This document shows positions 38,729 through 49,300 of a DNA stretch of 64,000 nucleotides, piece after piece. The first letter of the stretch is position 1; every line of letters starts with the position of its first letter. Source of the stretch: Limnomonas spitsbergensis (Eukaryota > Chlorophyta > Chlorophyceae > Chlamydomonadales); the NCBI GenBank assembly GCA_037349105.1, contig JAYJMM010000026.1, positions 2,108,001 to 2,172,000 of the forward strand, written 5' to 3'. The position numbers and the translations under genes are program-made. Below the pieces are notes generated by a model. That model was not told the DNA's origin, did no database searches, and saw nothing but the letters and a program-made list of their open reading frames with translations.

Positions 38729-39034
38729 CATGGGCAAATGTAGCAATCATAATTCCCGCTTCAAGTAATCCCCGTTTTACACATACACACGGCGGTATAA
38801 AAAGTTAGAGCGGTGAAAGCAAAATGCAGGCACAACTTTTCGAACAATATGGATTTCTTTGTTTACCCTTATCAATGCACGATGTGAAAGGAGAATTACC
38901 ACGCAACTTAACAACTCGCACTCTCTTTTTACTTTCACCAACTGCACCAGTCCGAGCAGGGGTGGGATGCACTTGATTTTGTAGGTACTGTTGTAGGCAT
39001 TGTTGAGGGCTAGTTTCGAGAGGAGCTGAGGTAT

Positions 39035-39140
39035 CGGACTTGTTTGCCTTACCGGCCTTTCCTGGTGTCCCTTTTTTCTGAACTGGTTGGGGGCCCACCC
39101 GGCCGAGCCTTCTTGAGGAGGGCCCAGAGGTGTAACTTCC
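39035..39140 (-). mobile_element. TE-C copy
   Basis: GTTGGGGGCCCACCCGGCCG, AGCCTTCTTGAGGAGGGCCC and AGAGGTGTAACTTCCTTG match TE-C in reverse sense. Confidence 0.55.
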
Positions 39141-39721
39141 TTGCCTCTCTTTTTTCTACCGGTCTAGATCGCCGGGTTCCACGTTCTGGCTCCCCTCACA
39201 TGCGAGTATGACATGGCTGCATTATGGCCCATGCTGTGCATGGTAGCTAGAATTGAGGCTTCGTCATCTCCTTCCAGCCCCACGCGGCCACGCATCCAGC
39301 AGGGCCCAACGGGTATGCACCGTTCTTAACTCTCATTTCCCTGCTGGTAAGTGTGCAGGCGGAGCATACATACACTCATTTATTCATACAACATTGGCCA
39401 TAAAGGGGGCTGTGCCGCTTTGTGGGGTTGAGTCCCATGTCATGGGCCCGTGGTTGAGTGTTGGTCGCTTGCCCATGGTGGCCACCAATTGTCCGCTTTT
39501 CCAACTTGGTGCCCGAACAGGTTTGCGTGCACCTTCCCCATATTGTGAAGTTTTGTGAGGACTTAACAGTCCAGCGGGGTATCACATTTGACGCATGGGA
39601 CTTGTCCCCGTAAAACGGTAAATGCACTATAAACGCTAGGACAGGGAGCGAAAACCAAATATCAAGCCTGGCGCTGCCCTTGACTAAAACAATTCACACA
39701 CAACAAACAATCCACCATATA

Positions 39722-40050
39722 CAGTCGGGCGCCCATGCGGCCAAGCCTTTTCAGCGTGGTCCAGAGGTTTAGAACAGTGCATACCCGCTGGGCCCTGCTG
39801 AACGCTCGGCCACGTGGGGATGGCCCATAGGTGTCATGTCATTGGCATAAAAAAATCCCCACAACGGAAGGTCACAACGTCAAAAAAAACCAAGGCTGTG
39901 GATTTGAATTGCGACAAAACACATTTTGCAATCAGCCCCTGCATGGCGGGGACATCAACTCTAGCCCGTTCAGAGGGTCTCATTAGTGTCCCAGTTGGGC
40001 GCCCACGCGGCCGAGCCTTTTTAAGCAGGGCCCAGTGAAGTAATGTCATT
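39722..40050 (-). mobile_element. TE-C copies (two)
   Basis: TCGGGCGCCCATGCGGCCAA at 39725 and GTTGGGCGCCCACGCGGCCG at about 39995 are each followed by AGCCTTTTnAGC and GGCCCAG. A further plus-sense fragment lies at about 39800 (GGGCCCTGCTGAACGCTCGG). Confidence 0.55.
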
Positions 40051-40129
40051 GCCTCGTGTCCCACTGTGCACCATAACTGTGTCAGTCAGTTCATACAACT
40101 TTGCACACCAAACTTAAATATTTATACGG

Positions 40130-40258
40130 TCCTTTCCCCCCCCTTTTTCAGTCTCTTCCTTTCTCCGCCTTTCGTTTCTTTTCCTCCCGACCAGACAGTC
40201 GGGCGCCCATGCGGCCGAGCCTTTTCAGCATGGCCCAGAGGTGTCATGTCATTGACAG
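40130..40258 (-). mobile_element. TE-C copy ending 50 bp from the TOL stop
   Basis: GTCGGGCGCCCATGCGGCCG, AGCCTTTTCAGCATGGCCCA and GAGGTGTCATGTCATTGACA match TE-C, preceded by a pyrimidine-rich tract that would be its tail in reverse. Confidence 0.6.
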
Positions 40259-40307
40259 GACAGCCTTGATCTGAAGGTAGAGCACCGCTGCTGACAGCAA
40301 CACACAT

Positions 40308-43300
40308 TTATTTGGGGGCTTGGGCCCCAGCTGCCCTGTGAAGCAAAGAGAGAAGAACAGCCTCAGTTATTAGTTATATATAATTATATATATCATACCT
40401 GTTATTTCACGATAACATGGTTTAATTTCAGGGTCACCTGTCGGGGCTATTGCCATTTCCCCCCCTCTGAAACTCCTCGGTCGCGGATCGGCTGCAACCT
40501 CTCTGTTGCAAGACCCTGCAAGTGAAGTGCACCTCCCTGCAATTAATGGGGTCCGCTTCGCACCTGTCAGCGAAGAACAGGTCCCACTCTTGATCCACAG
40601 CCGACGCTGCCGCAGGGGCGCCGCCAGCAGCCGGCGGGGCGGCCGCCATGAACGGGTTGTTGGGGCCAGCGGGGCCCGCTGCCACCCCAAAGGCTGCGGC
40701 AAACAGGATGCGGGACATGCAAACACAAGTTTAGATCTTGCATGTACCGTAGATTATACCCTCCCCCACCACACAATTTAGAACATTTAGCTAAAATCGT
40801 CCCCAGACGCTAAATTAGGGGACAAATTTGCCTTCCAGCACCCCTAGGGAAATACCTTTTTAAATCAAGCCCCGCCCCCTTTATTGTGTTGTTTACTAAA
40901 AGCCCCACAAGGCCGGATTCCATTGTTTATCAGTTCACGCACTGCCCGCTCCTGATCGATTCCAAACGGTTATAACTGATCCCGCCCAGCATCAACATCG
41001 CGTCCTCCCGATATTACTTCATCGTTCGAACGACTTATCGCGCACCCCGCATTAACCATACTTTTGCGGAAAGGCAAACCTAATCTACGGTGCTTAATCT
41101 CTTGCCGGAGTACCTGACTTTTAGCATCGCTGCATTACTAGAAAAACAAATAAAACACATTGTTTCCTTTACTACGGAAGGGGAAGCCCCAGAGCTAGAG
41201 GAATACAGGGTGCTGAAGCAGAGCACATGTGCACCAGGGTTACCATGCCCCTCTCATTCCACGACAATTTCACCAGAGGAACCTTTAAGCTCCGGAGGGT
41301 AAAGGAAAAAACCCTCATGAGTGCGTGTCAATGGCGTGACACCTCTGAGCCCTGCTAAAAAAAGGCTCAGCCGCGTGGGCGCCTAAGTAAAAGGGGCAAA
41401 CAAAAAGAGGAAATGGGGTAAAAAAGGGAAGGGATAGATAAAAGGCTAGAAAGGAAAGGCAAAGGATGTGTGTGTGTGTGAATGAAGAAATCCACACCCG
41501 AGACTGCATGGCTCTTGCATGGCTCTTGCATGTGCCACCTTTTTGTAATACACCGCCACACACCTGCTCCAGAATAATTGAAGCATATACCGAGCAGCAA
41601 CTCTGCCTCCCCGAAACCCGAATTTCATAACTCTCAAAGGTGCGGGGAGTTTAACATGCGAATGAAGGTACTACCAGTCTGGACCAGTCTCAGTGTCCGA
41701 AATCATAATTTCATGTTATATGCTTACGGTGCAAGAGGGCGCACTCTCACTCTATGGCGTTGTTACCGTTATGTCACAAACATGCCAGATGTCACACACA
41801 TGCGCACACACATGCACATGCGCATGCCATGTCACATGCGCATGCCACATGTCACACAGATGCGCACGCACACATGCCATAAGTCACACCCACCTCACCA
41901 GTGTTTATTTTAGTGCGTGCCCAAGCACCATTGGGGGTCCGCCGGGCGGCCAATTTCCTGGGCAGACTGAGACCAAACCTTGACCGGCCTACGGCCGGTG
42001 GTCCAAGCAGCCTGGTTGGCTGCACCAGGCCCCGACGGCCGTGATGTAGCTGATTTGTAGCTGAAGCATACTCAAGTTACCAGTGCGCCTCACCATCAAA
42101 AGGGTTGTTGCTCGTCGCCGTCGGCAGCGAAGGCGGCGGCGCCACGCCGTGCGGCTGATGCGGGGAGGGATACTGTGCGGGTTGTACAGCATACTGAGCA
42201 TGACCTGCTGCTGCAGGCTGCTGCCCGTACATGCCCGGGTAGGGCCCCGCACCACCGCCATACACCTGTTGCGCGGCGGGCGGGACTCCATAGGCCGCCT
42301 GAGCGTATTGCCCTGGCGCCACGGATGACCCGTAGCCTTGTTGTCCTGGTTGTTGCATCATCGGGGGGTACGTCGCCGGGTTGGTCATTCCCGGAGGAGG
42401 GTAAGCACCGCTCGCGTGAGCTGCCGGGGTTGTGCTTGCCAGGGAGGCGAAGGCCTCCGGGCCGCCGGGCTTCGCAAACATGCTCTCAAAAGCAGACTGC
42501 TTGACTGGCTGTGGGCCGGTGAGGGGAGGACCCGCAGGTGCAGCAGCGGCCGGGTACGACGCGCCGGGAGCGGTGGCAGGGTCGTAGGCGGCGGGGCGGG
42601 TCGCAGCCGTTGAGGCCGCGAAAGGATCATGAGAGTTTGAGGCCGCAAACGGGTCACCTGCAAAAAAAGCGTTTTGTGAGCATCATTCGATTTTTGAGGC
42701 CGGAAAAGGGTTACATGCAAAATATGCATTTTGTAAGCGGAATTCATTGTTTTGCTCGAGGCCGCAAATGGGTCACGTGCAATACCGGTCTCTGGCCGGA
42801 GGCCCCAGGTGTGGCCAGCCGGCCATGCTGCGTTGGCTACCAGTCATGATCCCGCAGCCAGGCGTCCTTGAGATCTGAGTCCGCCTTTGCCCAAGCCTCG
42901 CAACCCGAAGACCTCTTCGCGAGCTTAAGGATTCGGATCCTGTGATTATTTTTCCGTGACTGATAGGTTATTGTCAGCTACATGACATGACCCTATTAGT
43001 CACATAGGTTCATGTCATGTAGCTGATGCCACATGACATGAAGCTGTGCCATCCAGTCTCTGGCCAGAGGCCCCAGGTGTGGCCAGCCATGCTGCGTATG
43101 GGTCACCTGCAATACCGGTACCAGTAATATACTTTCGTAGCAGAATTCACGATTCTTCCTTCGCTGCAAAAAAATGATGGCAGTGCTTATTCACCAGACG
43201 AGTGACAGGCACATGCATGCCATTCACTGCACTGCCCATGCATCCCATTCACATGCATGCCATTCACTGCACTGCACATGCATCCCATTCACTGCACATG

Positions 43301-46300
43301 CATCCCATTCACATGCATGCCATTCACTGCACTGCACATGTATCCCATTCACATGCATGCCATTCACTGCACTGCACATGCATCCCATTCACATGCATGC
43401 CATGCACTGCACTGCACTGTACATGCCATTCACATGCATGCCATTCACTGCACTGCACATGCATGCCATTCACTGCACTGCACATGCATCCCATTCACTG
43501 CACATGCATCCCATTCACATGCATGCCATTCACTGCACTGCACATGTATCCCATTCACATGCATGCCATTCACTGCACTGCACATGTATCCCATTCACAT
43601 GCATGCCATTCACTGCACTGCACATGCATCCCATTCACATGCATGCCATGCACTGCACTGCACATGCATGCCATTCACATGCATGCCATTCACTGCACTG
43701 CACATGCATGCCATTCACTGCACTGCACATGCATGTCATGCACTGCACTGCACATGCATGCCATTCACATGCATGTCATGCACTGCACTGCACATGCATG
43801 CCATTCACATGCATGTCATGCACTGCACTGCACATGCATGCCATTCACATGCATGTCATGCACTGCACTGCACGGCATGCTTGCAGCATGGTAGCATTGT
43901 TATGCCACGTTCAGCATACCCTGCATGTCCATGGTCTTGCACCACGATATCTTACACCATATTTATTACATATGATATGATATGAACGCCTGCTGGCATC
44001 GCACCTGCGACGCCAGCTGTGGGCTGCGGGAATACCGCAGACGCAGTCATGGCCTCAGACAGGTCATCCAGCCCGATCAGGTCGACCGAGGTGGATGGTG
44101 GTAGGGCTGCTGGCGGGGTCGGGGAGGTTGCGGATGAAGGGCTCTTGGCGGCTTGCTGCTGCAGGAAGGCGGGGTCCTGCTGCTGGTTCAGAACCACATC
44201 CTGTGCACATGGGGTGGGGCGTGGGGGGGGGGTGAGGCAAGTTCAGTTGGAAAACTGATTTGCAGGAAGGCGGGGTCCTGCTGCTGGTTCAGAACCACAT
44301 CCTGTGCACATGGGGGGGGGGGGCGGGGGGGGGGGGGGGGTGAGGCAAGTTCAGTTGGACAACTGATTTGCAGGAAGGCGGGGTCCTGCTGCTGGTTCAG
44401 AACCACATCCTGTGCACATGGGGGGGGGGCCAAGGGGGGGGGTGAGGCAAGTTCAGTTGGACAACTGATTTGCAGGAAGGCGGGGTCCTGCTGCTGGTTC
44501 AGAACCACATCCTGTGCACATGGGGGGGGTGCGGGGGGGGGGGGGGGTGAGGCAAGTTCAGTTGGACAACTGATTTGCAGGAAGGCGGGGTCCTGCTGCT
44601 GGTTCAGAACCACATCCTGTGCACATGGGGGGGGGGGCCAAGGGGGGGGGTGAGGCAAGTTCAGTTGGACAACTGATTTGCAGGAAGGCGGGGTCTTGCT
44701 GCTGGTTCAGAACCACATCCTGTGCAAATGGGAGGGGAGGGGGGGGGGGCATGAGGCAAGTTCAGTTGAATAACCCTGATTTGCAGCCACACCATCCTGT
44801 GCACATGGGAGGGGGGGGGCATGAGGCAAGTTCAGTTGAACAACTGATTTGCCTAGGACCCGAGGCAAGTTCAGTTAAATGTAACTGATTTGCAGCCACA
44901 ACATCCTGTGCCAGTGAGAGGAGGGGGAAACATGAGGCTAGCTCAGCTGAATACAACCTCTTTGCCGCCGCTACGACCATCCCACCTAGGATGACTTCGT
45001 AATTTGGAGCCGAAAATGCTAACCTACGATACATGAAAAGGGATATCTATATGGGAAAATGTTGCCCCGCCTGGACCCATAATTCAACAAATCACTTAAT
45101 AATTATTGTGTCCTGTGTTTGAAGTTGCAGGTCCCAACACGTGCATCTGTCTGCGCCATTGCTCTTTTACCTCTTTTCGAAAAATCAAATAAGTGGGTCA
45201 AATAATTTATCCTATCACAACTCGATCGGCATCATGTACCTCAACAATTCCCTCATCGCAGCAAACATACAGCCCCTTTCGTAACCCTTACTCTGACAAA
45301 CATAGCCCATGTCGAACATGATGCACCAACCATCATTTGGCAGTTGCAGAAGTGTAACTTTATTCGTGGCTCAGGAACACATCAGCTACCTGTCAGCTAC
45401 ACTGTGGCCTCTGGGTGGAAACTCCATTTGTGGCCAGCCTTACACCAGCTTTGGCCTCCAGTCGTAGGCCGGTCCAGGTTTTATCCCAATCCGGCCTTTG
45501 GCGGCCCAAGTGGTGCTTGTAGCTGGAAACAAGCTGGACAGTGGACACTAAACCTTAAACCCTTATCCTCTACACCAAAACCAGTAGTTCTTCTTTCGTC
45601 ACTCTTTCTTCCTTTGTGACTTTTTCGTGACATGTCAGCTACATATCAGCTACGCTTCAGCCGCTGGCCAGCCACCCCTTTTAGAGCCAGCCTTGTTGCT
45701 GTTGCCAAGAGTCCTAGGCCGGTCCAGATTTGGTCCCAATCGAGCCTTTAACGAATGTGTGTGTGGGGGGCATTCTGAAGTCGGACTCGAAGCCGAAAAT
45801 TGAGCCCTGACCGCAACACGCACCTTTTGCAGCGCAATGGCGCCGTCCAGCATGTCCGTCGCCTCGAGCGCCTGCACCACCAGCACCTCCATGTCCGCAC
45901 CCTCCATTGTGCTGATCTGCTCAAGGTAGGCGTTGAAAACCTCACGCAGCTCACGTACCTGTGGACATTGAAGGTGGAGGGGAAAGGGATTCAGGGTTAG
46001 GGGGGGGGTCAGGGTTCAGGGTTAGGGGGAGGGTCAGGGTATAGGGTTCAGGGTTTGTGGGAGGGTCAGGGTTTAGGGTTCAGGGTTTGTGGGAGGGTCA
46101 GGGTTTAGGGTTCAGGGTTAGGGAGAGGGTCAGGGTATAGGGTTCAGGGTTAGGGGGGGGGTCAGGGTTCAGGGTTAGGGGGAGGGTCAGGGTATAGGGT
46201 TCAGGGTTGGGGGGGGTCAAGGTTTAGGGTTCAGGGTTGAGGGGAGGGTCAGGGTTTAGGGTTCAGGGTTAGGGGGAGGGTCAGGGTATAGGGTTCAGGG

Positions 46301-49300
46301 TTAGGGGGGGGGTCAAGGTCCAGGGTTCAGGGTTCACACACCTGTGGACATTGAATGTGGGAGGGGCCAGGGTTTGGGGTTAACACACCAGGGAACAGAT
46401 TCACGGCTTAAAATCCCGCTGCCCGCCTCCCTGTTGCTACCCTCCTCCCTGCTGCTGCCCTCCTCCCTGCTGCTGCCCTCCTCCCTGCTGCTGCCCTCCT
46501 CCCTGCTGCTGCCTTCCTCCCTGCTGCTGCCCTCCTCCCTGCTGCTGCCCTCCTCCCTGCTGCTGCCCTCCTCCCTGTTGCTGCCCTCTCCCTGCTGCTG
46601 CCCTCCTCCCTGCTGCTGCCCTCCTCCCTGCTGCTGCCCTCCTCCCTGCTGCTGCCCTCCTCCCTGCTGCTGCCCTCCTCCCTGCTGCTGCCTTCCTCCC
46701 TGCTGCTGCCCTCCTCCCTGCTGCTGCCCTCCTCCCTGCTGCTGCCCGCCTCCCTGTTGCTACCCTCCTCCCTGCAGCTGCCCTCCTCCCTGCTGCTGTC
46801 CTCCTCCCTGCTGCTGCCCTCCTCCCTGCTGCTGCCCTCCTCCCTGCTGCTGCCCTCCTCTTCCCTGTTGCTGCCCTCCTCCCTGTTGCTGCCCTCCTCC
46901 CTGCAGCTGCCCTCCTCCCTGCTGCTGCCCTCCTCCCTGCTGCTGCCCTCCTCCCTGCTGCTGCCTTCCTCCCTGCTGCTACCCTCCTCCCTGCAGCTGC
47001 CCTCCTCCCTGCTGCTGCCCTCCTCCCTGCTGCTGCCCTCCTCCCTGCTGCTGCCCTCCTCCCTGCTGCTGCCCTCCTCCCTGCTGCTGCCCTCTCCCTG
47101 CTGCTGCCCTCCTCCCTGCTGCTGCCCTCCTCCCTGCTGCTGCCCTCCTCCCTGCTGCTGCCCTCCTCCCTGCTGCTGCCCTCCTCCCTGCTGCTGCCCT
47201 CCTCCCTGCTGCTGCCCTCCTCCTCCCTGCTGCTGCCCTCCTCTTCCCTGTTGCTGCCCGCCTCTTCCCTGCTGCTGCCCTCCTCCCTGCTGCTGCCCTC
47301 CTCCCTGCAGCTGCCCTCCTCCCTGCTGCTGTCCTCCTCCCTGTTGCTGCCCTCCTCCCTGCTGCTGCCCTCCTCCCTGCTGCTGCCCTCCTCCCTGCTG
47401 CTGCCCTCCTCCCTGCTGCTGCCCTCCTCCCTGCTGCTGCCCTCCTCCCTGCTGCTGCCCTCCTCCCTGCTGCTGCCCTCCTCCCTGCTGCTGCCCTCCT
47501 CCCTGCTGCTGCTCTCCTCCCTGCTGCTGCCCTCCTCCCTGCTGCTGCCCTCCTCCCTGCTGCTGCCCTCCTCCCTGTTGCTGCCCTCCTCCCTGCTGCT
47601 GCCCTCCTCCCTGCTGCCGCCCTCCTCCCTGCTGCTGCCCTCCTCCCTGCTGCTGCCCTCCTCCCTGCTGCTGCCCTCCTCCCTGCTGCTGCCCTCCTCC
47701 CTGCTGCTGCCCTCCTCTTCCCTGCTGCTGCCCTCCTCCCTGCTGCTGCCCTCCTCCCTGCTGCTGCCCTACTCCCTGCTGCTGCCCTCCTCCCTGCTGC
47801 TGCCCTCCTCCCTGCTGCTGCCCTCCTCCCTGCTGCTGCCCTCCTCCCTGCTGCTGCCCTCCTACCTGTTGCTGCCCTCCTCCCTGCTGCTGCCCTCCAC
47901 CCTGCTGCTGCCCTCCTCCCTGTTGCTGCCCTCCTCCCTGCTGCTGCCCTCCTCCCTGCTGCTGCCCTCCTCCCTGCTGCTGCCCTCCTCCCTGCTGCTG
48001 CCCTCCTCCCTGCTGCTGCCCTCCCCCCTGCTGCTGCCCTTCCCCATGTCCCCTCCAGCCCCACTTCAGTGGCAGACTCCCTTCCAGCCCCAACGTAATG
48101 GGAAGCTCTTTCATCAGATCAGACTATCGAAATCCCAAGGTTTAAGGTTCAACCTAGGTGACCCTCTTCCCTGCTTCTAGCCAGGAGGGCAGTGCATAAG
48201 TTCCCAGGGTTCCAACTATGCTGCCCTCCCTGCTGTTGACCCTCCCCATGTCCCTATAAGCCCACTTCGGTGGCGAGCTCTTTAATTCGATCAGGCTACT
48301 TCTAGCCAGGAGGGCAGGGCTGAGTTCCTACTTCCCAGGGTTCCAGCTATGCTGCCCTCCTCCCTGCTGCTATCGCACCCCATGTCCCCTCTAGGCCCAC
48401 TTCAGTGGCAAGCTCAATATGGGCAGGCTACTTCTATCTAGCCGGGGGAGGGCAGGGCTGCAGTTCCCAGAGTTTCAAAACTAGGCTTCCCTCCTCCCTG
48501 CTGCTATCATACCCATATCCACTCCATGCCCATATCCACTCCATGCCCATATCCACTCCATGCCCATATCCACTCCATGCCCATATCCACTCCATGCCCA
48601 TATCCACTCCATGCCCATATCCACTCCATGCCCATATCACCTCCACGCCCATATCCACTCCATGCCCATATCACCTCCATGCCCATATCCACTCCATGCC
48701 CATATCCACTCCATGCCCATATCACCTCCATGCCCATATCACCTCCATGCCCATATCCACTCCATGCCCATATCCACTCCATGCCCATATCCACTCCATG
48801 CCCATATCCACTCCATGCCCATATCCACTCCATGCCCATATCCACTCCATGCCCATATCCACTCCATGCCCATATCCACTCCATGCCCATATCCACTCCA
48901 TGCCCATATCCACTCCATGCCCATATCACCTCAGTGGCCAGGTCTTTGACGAGCTCAGACTCGAACTCGTCCGAGGCGCCTGCAGAGTTGACGAGCATGT
49001 CACTCAACAGCTCCGTGTTGGAACGTGCCTTGTCGATGAGCTGGCGCACCTGAAACACAAAAAATGAATGTGTTTAGGGTTAAGTCGATGAGCTGGCGCA
49101 CCTGAAACACAAACAAATGAATGTGATTAGGGTCAAGGGTTTAGTCGATGTATCGACGAGCATGTCGCTCAACAGCTCCGTGTTCAAGCGTGCCTTGTCG
49201 ATGAGCTGGCGCACCTGAAACACAATAAAATGGAGGTGTTTAGGGTGAAGGGTTTAGACAATGAGCTGGCGCACCTGAATCACAAAAAAAAGAACGTGAT

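Larger units (their letters stand above)
36208..40307. other. Convergent gap between CLASP and TOL
   Basis: The 4.1 kb between two 3-prime ends contain a TE-B copy, a CGCGCAGC cluster and at least six TE-C copies on both strands. I see no coding feature. Stretches at 36.8-37.6 and 38.3-38.55 kb show nothing recognisable. Confidence 0.6.

Noticed and set aside
42077..42094. TOL ending at the in-frame stop after NNPFDGEAHW
   Set aside because: A good GTGAGG donor lies just before, and splicing to 40693 restores phase with another NNPF segment; still possible as an isoform.
43174..43985. His/Cys-rich repetitive frames that could suggest a metal-binding protein
   Set aside because: Minisatellite of CATGCATGCC words within TOL intron 8; equally open in all plus frames.
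46344..48180. Open frames of 300 to 584 codons (Gly-Gln, Leu-Pro-Ser, Ala-rich) on both strands
   Set aside because: They are the 18-bp minisatellite read in several frames, lie within TOL intron 6, and have no conserved domain.
48405..49067. Trp-Gly-rich or Pro-His-rich frames
   Set aside because: 17-bp minisatellite plus antisense of the true TOL exon 6.
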